Below are positions 52,453-60,345 of a DNA stretch of 64,000 nucleotides, piece after piece. This DNA is from Epilithonimonas zeae (GTDB lineage Bacteria; Bacteroidota; Bacteroidia; Flavobacteriales; Weeksellaceae). The DNA is taken from assembly GCF_900141765.1 (NCBI RefSeq), contig NZ_FSRK01000001.1, positions 1 to 64,000 of the forward strand, in the 5' to 3' direction. The notes under the pieces were generated by a model. That model was not told the origin of the DNA. It saw nothing but the letters and a program-made list of their open reading frames with translations, and searched no databases. Position 1 is the stretch's first letter, and the number at the start of each line of letters is the position of its first letter. The position numbers and the translations under genes are program-made.

Positions 52453-52788
52453 CTACAAACTATTAATAGAAATAGTTTTCTTACAATTGGCTAAAGTTCC
52501 GTAGGAGCGACCTGTTAAAAAAGTAGGAGAACCAAAAGAATTCATTGGTAAGCCTTTATCAATTATAGGATAGGTTAATAAAAAGATAACCAATCCTATA
52601 AATAGTGGAACCGATCCTGTGAAAATAGTAGGTTCGCTTAGCAAAATAATAGGCTCTCTTGCTAAATACTTAGCCGGGCCTACAAGAGTTATAAGCACGT
52701 CTTTCAAATTGGTACGCTAGCCTACTAAATCCATAGGCTCGCTTACTGAAATGATAGGCTTGCCTATAATATTCATAGGCGAACAGCT
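52453..52788 (-). repeat. Array of sixteen degenerate 21-bp units in exact phase
   Basis: The 336 bases divide into exactly 16 units of 21 bp with no insertions or deletions between units. Read on the minus strand the best-kept units approach GTAAGCGAGCCTATNATTTTA, with AGCCTAT as the core (plus-strand ATAGGCT). Outer units towards 52453 are more degenerate. In one minus frame the units translate as heptads like LSEPTIF, in another as FSKRAYG, but each of the three minus frames is broken by stops. The array lies between two terminators (52334-52366 and 52859-52888), so it does not seem to be part of a neighbouring message. Its function is unknown. Confidence 0.85.
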
Positions 52789-52858
52789 TTAAGTTGATTC
52801 CTAACCTGAAAGTTTCTCCAATATATATTCTAAGATGCTAATGTAAAGTAAATGCCAT

Positions 52859-52888
52859 AAAAAATCCGCCTTGAAAATTCAAAGCGGG
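52859..52888 (-). terminator. Terminator of the frameshifted gene
   Basis: On the minus strand CCGCTTTG pairs with CAAGGCGG (one G-T pair), with a 6-base loop, and is followed by T6. It lies about 22 bases after the restored stop at 52910. Confidence 0.8.
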
Positions 52889-52909
52889 CTTATGGGATTA
52901 ATAATAAAA

Positions 52910-53390
52910 CTATTCAGATGGTGGTGCGTCGGCTGTTTTACTTTTATTAGTAAATCGGCTATTCCAGCTATCCACATCGCGCATCGCAAGATCCAGCGCA
53001 GCATCATTTTCTCGGGAGAGTTGCAGGTTTTTTGTAACGGTCTGTAAGCGCCATTATATCTGCAGAAGCCCCTAGCTGAATCTCCTCAAAAGTTTCAAGA
53101 TTCTGCAGAATAGCTATTCTGCCCCCTTCCAGATTGCCGTAATAATCCAGCAGTGCAGCGAGTTCTTCGGGACTGTCGCTTCTGCCCAGAGCGTCAGGAA
53201 ATTGTGTGGCAATACGAGAGATTAGTCGTGCGTAGCCTTCTCTGCCCTCTGCCATTGTTCGCATGCCAGGTTTCTCGTCATCCGTAAGATTGATTTTGTA
53301 AGGATTAATTGGTGTAAGGGAACTAGTAATGGTTGCGGTGTAGGTATCCGTAACGGCTTTTGCCGGGATACTAAGAATAAATTTTCTCAT
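52910..53390 (-). pseudogene. Small conserved-looking protein gene, broken by a homopolymer frameshift
   Basis: The uninterrupted frame from the ATG at 53390 gives 128 residues and ends at 53004 with the odd tail KKPATLPRK. A run of six T (53028-53033; A on the coding strand) follows the codons for LTDRY. With five bases instead of six the frame continues as NLQLSRENDAALDLAMRDVD and ends with a terminal APPSE and a stop at 52910, giving about 159 residues. The restored tail has normal charge pattern and ends just before the terminator, which supports a real single-base insertion or a sequencing error. I do not recognise the protein; it has no signal peptide and is rich in helices (EELAALLDYYGNLEGGRIAI). 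Confidence 0.75.
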
Positions 53391-53545
53391 CTTTTGTGTT
53401 GTTTTTAATTAAAAATTGAATTTCATTAATGAGATAAAATTAAAATAAATATTGATATATCGGCAAATAATATCTGGTAAAATTAAAAATTCATTAAATT
53501 TTTATCAAAATGCGTTTTTCCGTACTTTTTTATTGTGAGAATTTT

Positions 53546-53562
53546 TTACATTAGTAATGTAA
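53546..53562. promoter_or_regulatory. Candidate operator: 17-bp perfect palindrome
   Basis: TTACATTAGTAATGTAA is an inverted repeat of 8-bp arms around one base, 20 bases before the JAMM lipoprotein start. It lies in the 192-base divergent region 53391-53582 between the frameshifted gene and the lipoprotein gene. No TAnnTTTG box was found in this region. Confidence 0.5.
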
Positions 53563-53582
53563 TAAAAAAATAAAAAACACTT

Positions 53583-55076
53583 ATGAGAAAAAACTATTTA
53601 ATGTGGTTTGTAATTCTTACATTCCTCATCATTGGTTGTAGAAATGACAATTTCAACGCTAACGAAACCAGCAACAATCAACAAGCTTTAAAATTCCGGG
53701 TTGTGCCAAAATCCAGTATCCCCGGGGTTATCAATGAACTGCAGGCGAAGACAGCCAACTTCATTGTTAGCCTGAAAGCATCATCTGCCAGTGGAAAATC
53801 AGAGACCATCTTTGGGGAGGTCAAGACAGATTTCGTCGTTGAGACTACTAACAATGGAAGTATCTATTATAATTTCCCGGTGGTGCCTGCAGACAGTACA
53901 CCGGATATTTATAATTTGGAAGTCAAAGTTTCTGATGGGACTTATACCTCGAAAATTGTAAGATATTCTCCATCGGAAGACTGGCTTACAAATGATCCTA
54001 ACGATTTTTTGTTCTTTTCGGGAAACATCAGCACCTATACTTTGGACGGAACCCAACAAACCAACATGTCTATGGTAAATGGCAGTGGTGGGTGCTCAGG
54101 TAATCCTGGTGGCGGTGGCGGCCCTAGCGGCCCAGGCGGTACAAACGGTCCTGGTGATACTGGTGGAGGTGGCGGTGGGAACTGGCCGAATACTGGGGAT
54201 ACCGGTGGGCCAACTGGTGGTACCGGCGGAAATGGCTGCGGAGTCTATCAGCTTTCCCATTATACATACTCTCAGAATCCTGTTACGGGAGAGCGATACA
54301 TCACCGGTGAGGTATGGATCAACCTATGTGGTGAGACACAGCATGTTTTTTATGGTGGATCCAACAAGGGTAACTGCAATGGTGTGGGATCTGGTACGGT
54401 GAGTATTCCTTTGTTGAATGATCCATGTACGAAGATAAAAGCAAAATTTGCTGATACAAAATTTAAAGCAAAATATGATAATATAAACAAGCCAGATGTC
54501 TTTGGTTTAGATCACGAGAAAGGTACTTTTGAAAGATATCCACCAAAAAATAGTGGTTTGCAGCCTTCATTTGTAGATATTGAAAATAAGATAGGCACTA
54601 CCGATATGAGTTTACCTGACGATAAAAGTGGCGTTTCGGGATTGATGCATTCTCATCAAGATGAAGATGCTAATGGAAATCATCCGATAAAAATCTTTTC
54701 ACCAACAGATGTAAGGACTTTTATTAATATTCTCATGCCGCAAGCAAGTAGTTACACGGGAAGCTACATGAATGCGTACTCGATAGTTACAACTTCTGGC
54801 GGAAATTATATGCTGCAATATACTAAAGCTACTTGGCCGGGTTCTATTAATTATGAAACAAAAGAAAAATGGCAGACCTGGTATAAAGATGAATATCGAA
54901 AATTAATTAATGACGAAAAATTAACTCAAGCTAATGTTGAGAAAATATTCACACAATTTATAAAAGAAGTTACAAAAATTGATGGGCTGGAAGTATATAA
55001 AGTGACCGAAACATCTTCTGCGAAATTAGAATACAATGGCGCTGACCAGCCTGTAAAATCAACTCCTTGCCCATAA
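53583..55076 (+). CDS. Lipoprotein with Gly-rich linker and C-terminal JAMM-like metallopeptidase domain
   Basis: This 497-residue lipoprotein (lipobox LIIGCRN) has an N-terminal beta domain (about 30-160), a Gly/Pro/Asn-rich linker of about 55 residues (166-220) bounded by cysteines (GGCSG and NGCG), and a C-terminal domain from about 280. The latter shows PDVFGLDHEKGTFERYPP, then GLMHSHQDED with His356 and His358, and FSPTDVRTF with Ser373 and Asp376. Together these fit the JAMM/MPN signature HxH-xn-SxxD; the catalytic Glu is probably in the HEKGTFE segment. Similar C-terminal domains occur at the ends of several large flavobacterial surface proteins. The linker region is much richer in GC than its surroundings. 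Substrate unknown. A DUF6705 gene follows at once. Confidence 0.8.
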   Translation: MRKNYLMWFVILTFLIIGCRNDNFNANETSNNQQALKFRVVPKSSIPGVINELQAKTANFIVSLKASSASGKSETIFGEVKTDFVVETTNNGSIYYNFPVVPADSTPDIYNLEVKVSDGTYTSKIVRYSPSEDWLTNDPNDFLFFSGNISTYTLDGTQQTNMSMVNGSGGCSGNPGGGGGPSGPGGTNGPGDTGGGGGGNWPNTGDTGGPTGGTGGNGCGVYQLSHYTYSQNPVTGERYITGEVWINLCGETQHVFYGGSNKGNCNGVGSGTVSIPLLNDPCTKIKAKFADTKFKAKYDNINKPDVFGLDHEKGTFERYPPKNSGLQPSFVDIENKIGTTDMSLPDDKSGVSGLMHSHQDEDANGNHPIKIFSPTDVRTFINILMPQASSYTGSYMNAYSIVTTSGGNYMLQYTKATWPGSINYETKEKWQTWYKDEYRKLINDEKLTQANVEKIFTQFIKEVTKIDGLEVYKVTETSSAKLEYNGADQPVKSTPCP

Positions 55077-55093
55077 AATTAAATTATATAATT

Positions 55094-55660
55094 ATGAAAA
55101 AAATAATCTTATTAATTATAGTCAACATATTTCTGTCCTGTAACGCACAGGAATATCCATTAAGAACTTACGGAATAGAATTTCCAAAGGATTCTTATTT
55201 GAAAGACACCACCAATGAACTTTCACAATATGAAGGCGTATGGAAAGCAACTTGGAGCAATAAAACTATTTTTATTACTCTAAAAAAAATTAAATACTAT
55301 AAAGATTTTCTAGACTCTCGTGCCTATTATGCCGATATTTTAATAGGAAAGTTTAAAGTGTCGGATAATAATGGAAATATTTTATTTGATAATACCAATA
55401 TAATCGATGATAAAGCAAAAATAAAAGGCACTAATTTTGGGAAATCAGATAATAAATATTCACTATTTTATATAGATAGAGATTTATGTGGTATAACAGG
55501 AGATATTATTATCAACTTTATAGATTCTGCAAAAACAAAGCTGCAATGGATTTATTCCAAAGATACCAACTGGATAGATACAGATTGTTTCTATTATGAT
55601 AAGCCTGCCTCTGAAAGACCAGATCCGTTGCCTTATAATATAATTTTCACTAAGCAATAA
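55094..55660 (+). CDS. DUF6705 family lipoprotein
   Basis: This protein of about 188 residues has a lipoprotein signal (NIFLSCNAQ) and then matches my memory of DUF6705 closely: EYPLRTYGIEFPKDSYLKDT, YEGVWKATWSNKTIFITLKK, YADILIGKFKVSDNNGNILF and the final PASERPDPLPYNIIFTK. Families like this often occur in several copies in a flavobacterial genome. Function is unknown. The open frame reaches back to 55067, inside the JAMM gene, but the ATG at 55094 gives the normal lipoprotein start. Its place behind a toxin-like surface peptidase makes an immunity or partner role possible. Confidence 0.82.
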   Translation: MKKIILLIIVNIFLSCNAQEYPLRTYGIEFPKDSYLKDTTNELSQYEGVWKATWSNKTIFITLKKIKYYKDFLDSRAYYADILIGKFKVSDNNGNILFDNTNIIDDKAKIKGTNFGKSDNKYSLFYIDRDLCGITGDIIINFIDSAKTKLQWIYSKDTNWIDTDCFYYDKPASERPDPLPYNIIFTKQ

Positions 55661-55664
55661 TTAA

Positions 55665-55692
55665 AAAGCCTCAGAAATGGGGGCTTTATTTT
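55665..55692 (+). terminator. Weak terminator after the DUF6705 gene
   Basis: Stem AAAGCCTC pairs with GGGGCTTT around a short loop and is followed by TATTTTG. The T run is interrupted, so read-through into the M23 gene is likely. Confidence 0.5.
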
Positions 55693-55697
55693 GAAGA

Positions 55698-56525
55698 ATG
55701 AGAAAATTAATTTGGGCGATAATTATTTTAAAAAATAGTTTTCTATTTTCGCAAGCACCTAATCTTAAAATTTATTACCAGAAGAAGAATGATACCATTA
55801 CACTTTTGATGGATAATCAAGATTCTCTTCCATATTCAATTGAGTTTTTTGGACAACCAAAGGTTGAGAATATGAGGTCGATAGGCGAGCATTTCAAAAA
55901 TCGGTATGTGATTGAAGAGAATACATCCAAATTAAGGTTAGCTCAATTTGTTCCTCTAGATATCCATAAGCCTTCCAGCTTTAAAAAAATACCTGAATTC
56001 AAGTTGACGCCAGGCAATAATTGGAAAGATGCTGATGAAGATTATATTTATGATCTACCTTATGCTAAAGGAAGAATGTTTGCAGTAGTGCAGGGATATA
56101 ATGGGGGATATTCTCATAAAAATCAAAATGCCCTTGATTTTGAAATGCCGGAAGGAACTGAAGTTCTGGCAGCGAGAGAAGGTGTTGTAATTTTGCTTAA
56201 GCAAGATAGTAATACAGGATGTGACAATGAAGCTTGTGCTAAAGATGCTAATTTTATAATTATCTTACATTCTGATGGAACAATGGCCTCTTATGTACAC
56301 TTGCAATTTAATAGTTTAAATGTAAAAAAGGGTGATAAAGTAAAAAAAGGACAAGTGATAGCCTTAAGTGGTAATACCGGATGGAGCACGGGTCCACATT
56401 TACATTTTAATTGCTCTGTGCTTAACCCCCAAAAATATAGAAGTCTTAGAACATTGTTTCGTATTAATGATGGGCATAAAGCAGAATATCTAATACAAGG
56501 GGTTAATTATAGAAAAAATTATTAA
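55698..56525 (+). CDS. M23 family metallopeptidase
   Basis: This 275-residue protein has a signal peptide (ending NSFLFSQ) and a C-terminal M23 (LytM-like) domain at about 130-250. Zinc ligands lie in YSHKNQNALDFEMPEG (His and Asp), in the ASYVHL segment and in STGPHLHFN. The N-terminal 120 residues are a beta domain. M23 enzymes usually cut peptidoglycan cross-bridges or Gly-rich peptides. It starts 37 bases after the DUF6705 stop, so the three genes may form one cassette. A link with the Gly-rich linker of the JAMM protein is tempting but unproven. Confidence 0.9.
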   Translation: MRKLIWAIIILKNSFLFSQAPNLKIYYQKKNDTITLLMDNQDSLPYSIEFFGQPKVENMRSIGEHFKNRYVIEENTSKLRLAQFVPLDIHKPSSFKKIPEFKLTPGNNWKDADEDYIYDLPYAKGRMFAVVQGYNGGYSHKNQNALDFEMPEGTEVLAAREGVVILLKQDSNTGCDNEACAKDANFIIILHSDGTMASYVHLQFNSLNVKKGDKVKKGQVIALSGNTGWSTGPHLHFNCSVLNPQKYRSLRTLFRINDGHKAEYLIQGVNYRKNY

Positions 56526-56535
56526 TTAATAAGAG

Positions 56536-56565
56536 AAAACCACAAGCCTAGACTTGCGGTTTTTC
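56536..56565 (+). terminator. Terminator after the M23 gene
   Basis: An 11-bp stem with one mismatch (AAAACCACAAG at 56536-56546 with CTTGCGGTTTT at 56553-56563) is followed by T5. It lies 10 bases after the stop and before the convergent asnB. Confidence 0.78.
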
Positions 56566-56598
56566 GGTGTAGTTAGTATAGTTAGTTTTAATAAATTC

Positions 56599-58260
56599 CT
56601 AATAAGCTGTCTCGTGCACTTTTACCGCTCTTCCGCTTGGGTCGTTAGCATTTTTAAAAGCTTCATCCCATTCCAAAGCAACAGGCGTAGAACAAGCTAC
56701 AGAAGGGACAGAAGGAACACAACTTGCAGCGGAATCACTTGGGAAATGACTTTCGAAGATGGTTCTGTATCTGTATTCTTCTTTGCTCATCGGAACGTTA
56801 ATCGGGAATCTGAATTTCGCATTCGCCATCATTTCGTCTGTCACTTCATCTTCTGCTACTTGTTTCAAAGTATCAATCCAGGAATAACCAACACCATCAC
56901 TGAACTGCTCTTTTTGTCTCCAGGCAATACTTTCGGGTAAAATATCTTCAAAAGCTTTTCTCAGAACCCATTTTTCCATTCTTTCGGGTGTTACCATTTT
57001 ATCTTTTGGATTGATGGTCATCGCTACATCCATAAATTCTTTGTCAAGGAAAGGAACTCTACCTTCAATTCCCCAAGCCATTAGAGATTTGTTGGCTCTT
57101 AAGCAATCATAAAGGTGAAGTTTTCCTAATTTTCTTACGGTTTCCTCGTGGAAAGCTTGAGCAGATGGTGCTTTGTGGAAATACAAGTAACCGCCAAACA
57201 ATTCGTCTGAACCTTCTCCGGAAAGTACCATTTTGATTCCCATCGATTTGATGACTCTTGCCAAAAGATACATTGGAGTAGAAGCTCTGATAGTCGTTAC
57301 GTCATAAGTTTCCAAATGATAAATCACATCTTTTATCGCATCCAAACCTTCCTGAACGGTATATTTAATTTCGTGATGAACAGAACCGATATGATCTGCT
57401 GCTTTTCTAGCCGCTGCCAAATCGGGAGAACCTTCCAAACCTACAGCAAAACTGTGTAATCTTGGATACCAAGCTTCCTGAGTGTCACCACTTTCTATTC
57501 TTTGTCTTGCAAATTTTGCAGTTACAGCCGCGATGATAGAAGAATCCAGACCACCAGAAAGTAAAACACCATAAGGAACATCGCTCATCAGTTGTCTGTG
57601 AACTGCTTCTTCTAATCCTTTTCTGATGGCTGCGATATCGGTTTCGTTATCTTTTACATTCTCGAAGTCTGCCCAGTCTCTTTTGTACCATTGCTGTAAT
57701 TCCTGCCCATCTTTGCTATAAAGAAAATGACCTGGCAGGAATTCTTCTATTTTATTACAAACACCTTCTAAGGACTTCAATTCTGAAGCGACGTAGAAAC
57801 TTCCGTTTTTGTCCCAACCCATATATAAAGGAACAATTCCCATATGGTCTCTTCCTATTAGGTAAGCGTCATTTTCTTCATCATATAGGGCGAAAGCGAA
57901 AATTCCGTTCAGTTTTTCTAAGAACTTTTTTCCGTCTCTTCTGTATAAAGCCAAAATAACTTCACAATCAGACTGAGTCAAAAATTCGTAATCTGGAAAT
58001 TCTGATCTCAATTCCTGATGATTATATATCTCGCCGTTAACTGCTAATGCAACTTTTTTATCTTTTGTAAATAATGGTTGTTTGCCAGAAGTAGGATCTA
58101 CAATTGCCAGTCTCTCATGGGAGAAAATCACATTGTCGTGCTGGTAGATTCCTGACCAATCCGGACCACGGTGTCTAATTTTTTTAGACATTTCTAATAT
58201 TTGAGGTCTTATAACTTCATTCTTTTGTTTTGTATCAAATACACATACAATTCCGCACAT
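56599..58260 (-). CDS. asnB: Asparagine synthase B (glutamine-hydrolysing)
   Basis: This 553-residue enzyme makes asparagine from aspartate, ATP and glutamine. The N-terminal class II glutaminase starts MCGIVCVFD with the nucleophile Cys2 and contains HRGPDWSG and SHERLAIVDPTSGKQP. The synthetase domain has the pyrophosphate loop LLSGGLDSSIIAA near residue 233 and the SGEGSDELFGGY segment. The length matches E. coli AsnB. It has a -7 box at 58303 and is convergent with the M23 gene. Confidence 0.96.
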   Translation of the reverse strand: MCGIVCVFDTKQKNEVIRPQILEMSKKIRHRGPDWSGIYQHDNVIFSHERLAIVDPTSGKQPLFTKDKKVALAVNGEIYNHQELRSEFPDYEFLTQSDCEVILALYRRDGKKFLEKLNGIFAFALYDEENDAYLIGRDHMGIVPLYMGWDKNGSFYVASELKSLEGVCNKIEEFLPGHFLYSKDGQELQQWYKRDWADFENVKDNETDIAAIRKGLEEAVHRQLMSDVPYGVLLSGGLDSSIIAAVTAKFARQRIESGDTQEAWYPRLHSFAVGLEGSPDLAAARKAADHIGSVHHEIKYTVQEGLDAIKDVIYHLETYDVTTIRASTPMYLLARVIKSMGIKMVLSGEGSDELFGGYLYFHKAPSAQAFHEETVRKLGKLHLYDCLRANKSLMAWGIEGRVPFLDKEFMDVAMTINPKDKMVTPERMEKWVLRKAFEDILPESIAWRQKEQFSDGVGYSWIDTLKQVAEDEVTDEMMANAKFRFPINVPMSKEEYRYRTIFESHFPSDSAASCVPSVPSVACSTPVALEWDEAFKNANDPSGRAVKVHETAY

Positions 58261-58302
58261 CTTTTATAATATTTATTTCGGTTTTTAATTAAAATTATAT
58301 TG

Positions 58303-58310
58303 CAAAAGTA
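58303..58310 (-). promoter_or_regulatory. -7 box (TACTTTTG) of asnB
   Basis: On the minus strand the sequence TACTTTTGC is a full match, 43 bases before the ATG. It overlaps by two bases a plus-strand TATATTTG box (58309-58316), so two start sites would stand back to back. Confidence 0.55.
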
Positions 58311-58612
58311 TATTTGCTGATTTAAAATTAAAACTATTTTTTTATTTAGGTTTAAATATTTCTCATTTATTTTTGTTTTTAGGATGTTTTTTCGCTTTTT
58401 TTTAAATAATCTTAGAGTTCTGATTGATTTTTTATTTAATACATTACTGTTATTTCGAATTGACAGATTTGAGTTGATAAAAATATATAATATGTATAAG
58501 TAAGTTTATATTTTTATTTAATTTAATTTAATATTAAAATATAATTAATTTTCTGAAATAAAGTTTTCTTTTTTTATTGGAAATTGTAAAAATTGTACGA
58601 TTTTTGTACCGA

Positions 58613-58700
58613 AAATTGTATTGTAGATGCAGCGATGCATTTATAATTTTTTTCATCATTTGTGTTTTTGCCCTCTTATTCATAGTAAGAGGGTTTTTTA
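58613..58700 (+). ncRNA. Candidate small RNA between asnB and purA
   Basis: A strong terminator (CCCTCTTA at 58671-58678 with TAAGAGGG at 58686-58693, then T6) stands upstream of the purA promoter, and no gene on the plus strand precedes it. A hairpin with arms TAGATGCA and TGCATTTA lies at about 58624-58644. A promoter-like TTG (58577-58579) and GATTTTTG (58599-58606; one mismatch) with 19 bases between lie at the right distance to start an RNA of about 88 bases. The AT-rich part 58317-58576 holds nothing else that I can support. Confidence 0.45.
58671..58699 (+). terminator. Terminator upstream of the purA promoter
   Basis: A perfect 8-bp stem with a 7-base loop and T6 tail. It cannot belong to asnB, which runs the other way, nor to purA, whose promoter is downstream. 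Confidence 0.82.
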
Positions 58701-58711
58701 TTTTCTTTGAT

Positions 58712-58742
58712 TTTGCTAAGCCATATATATAGTATAACTTTG
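58712..58742 (+). promoter_or_regulatory. Promoter of purA (TTTG, 19 bp, TAACTTTG)
   Basis: The -33 TTTG (58712-58715) and -7 TAACTTTG (58735-58742) are full matches with exactly 19 bases between, and the ATG follows 26 bases later. Confidence 0.78.
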
Positions 58743-58768
58743 TAAATAATCTAAAAAAAGTAAAAAAT

Positions 58769-60055
58769 ATGTCAACTTACGTAGTTGTAGGTCTCCAGTA
58801 TGGAGATGAAGGGAAAGGAAAAATAACGGATGTTTTATCAGCCAAATCAGACTATGTAGTCCGTTTCCAGGGTGGTGATAATGCTGGCCATACCGTCTAT
58901 GTTGGAGAAGAAAAATTTGTCCTGCATCTTTTGCCTTCAGGCGTTTTGCAGTGTAAAGGAAAGTGTATCATTGCTAACGGTGTGGTTGTAAACCCAAAAG
59001 CTTTCATTAAAGAAATCGAGCAGATAGAGAGCAAAGGCTTGAAAACGAATCACGTTTTCATCAGTAGAAGAGCACACGTGATAATGCCTTATCACATTTT
59101 ACTAGATACTTATAGAGAAGAAGAACAAGGCGGAACCCAAATTGGGACTACCAAAAAAGGAATTGGTCCTTGTTATGAAGATAAAATCGCAAGAGTTGGG
59201 ATCAGAATGATTGATCTTTTGAATCCCGAAGTTCTAAGAGAAAAAATCGAGAAAAATTTAAAAGTAAAGAATTCCCTTTTTGAAAAATATTTCGAAAAGC
59301 CAGGTTTGGATGTTGAAGAAATTTATCAGGAGTTTCTAGCTTTGGGAGAAAGACTGAAAGATAGAATTGTTGATACGGAATTAGAAATCAATGAAGCGAT
59401 CCAGGACGGTAAAAATATTTTGTTTGAAGGTGCTCAAGCTTTGATGTTGGATATCGATTTCGGAACTTATCCATTCGTAACTTCATCTTCACCTTCTACA
59501 GGTGGTGTTTGTACAGGCGCAGGTGTTCCTCCAACAGCATTGCAAAATCTAATTGGAGTGGCTAAAGCTTACACAACAAGAGTTGGCAATGGACCTTTCC
59601 CATCAGAATTAGATAATGAATTAGGAGAGAAAATCAGACAAATTGGTTTTGAGTTTGGCGCTACAACAGGAAGACCAAGAAGAACAGGTTGGTTGGATCT
59701 GGTTTCTCTTAAGCACGCTTGTATGATTAACGGAATTAATAATTTGGTAATTACCAAGTTGGACGTTCTTACAGGAATTCATCCTTTGAAAATCGCTACG
59801 AAATATAAAACAGAAGACGGGAAAATTATCGATTACTTTACTTCTTCTACAACTAAATTATATGATTACGAACCAATCTATGAAGAATTGGAAGGTTGGG
59901 ACGAAGATATTACCAATGCTAGAACATACGATGAGCTTCCTGCAAATGCAAAAAAATACATCGAGTTTATAGAGGAACATTTGGGAATTAATGTTTATTT
60001 GGTTTCGGTAGGGCCAGAACGTTCTCAGAATATTATTAGAAAAGAATTATTTTAA
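58769..60055 (+). CDS. purA: Adenylosuccinate synthetase
   Basis: This 428-residue GTP-dependent enzyme joins IMP and aspartate in the first step from IMP to AMP. The signature is VVVGLQYGDEGKGKITDVLS at the start, GGDNAGHTV, the IGTTKKGIGPCYEDK loop and the FEFGATTGRPRRTGWLDLV segment that binds IMP and GTP. Length and domain order are normal. It stands alone with its own promoter and terminator. Confidence 0.97.
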   Translation: MSTYVVVGLQYGDEGKGKITDVLSAKSDYVVRFQGGDNAGHTVYVGEEKFVLHLLPSGVLQCKGKCIIANGVVVNPKAFIKEIEQIESKGLKTNHVFISRRAHVIMPYHILLDTYREEEQGGTQIGTTKKGIGPCYEDKIARVGIRMIDLLNPEVLREKIEKNLKVKNSLFEKYFEKPGLDVEEIYQEFLALGERLKDRIVDTELEINEAIQDGKNILFEGAQALMLDIDFGTYPFVTSSSPSTGGVCTGAGVPPTALQNLIGVAKAYTTRVGNGPFPSELDNELGEKIRQIGFEFGATTGRPRRTGWLDLVSLKHACMINGINNLVITKLDVLTGIHPLKIATKYKTEDGKIIDYFTSSTTKLYDYEPIYEELEGWDEDITNARTYDELPANAKKYIEFIEEHLGINVYLVSVGPERSQNIIRKELF

Positions 60056-60078
60056 ATATATTTCTTCAATATAAACAC

Positions 60079-60109
60079 AAAACCGGAATAGTAATTATTC
60101 CGGTTTTTT
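60079..60109 (+). terminator. Terminator of purA
   Basis: A perfect 12-bp stem (AAAACCGGAATA at 60079-60090 with TATTCCGGTTTT at 60096-60107) ends in T6. Confidence 0.92.
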
Positions 60110-60345
60110 ATCATTTGTGTTTAGAAAAGAAATATTAATACTTCTAATCAAGTCTGAAAATCGTAGTTATTTTCAAACATTTGTGTTTTTTTTCTGTGTT
60201 TTATAGTGCAATAATATAGCTTCTATAATTCAGTGGAAAATATTTGACCAATAATTGTTCGCCCACATATACTCATGGTATTTATAATTATTAATAATTT
60301 GGTTAATTGTTTAATAATCAGATATCTTTATTTGTAAATAAAATT

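Noticed and set aside
52453-52707. 84-residue minus-strand ORF as a gene
   Set aside because: It starts at an internal TTG, has no promoter, and its open state follows from the 21-bp period; upstream units of the same frame have a stop.
52453-52788. CRISPR array
   Set aside because: The units follow each other without spacers and are degenerate, and no cas genes are present.
53028-53033. Programmed -1 frameshift at AAAAAAC
   Set aside because: A -1 shift leads to the wrong frame; the restored tail needs a +1 (or -2) change, so a plain one-base insertion or sequencing error fits better.
60110-60345. Riboswitch or gene downstream of purA
   Set aside because: No folded structure or ORF could be supported. 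The repeated CATTTGTGTTT was seen but its meaning is unclear.
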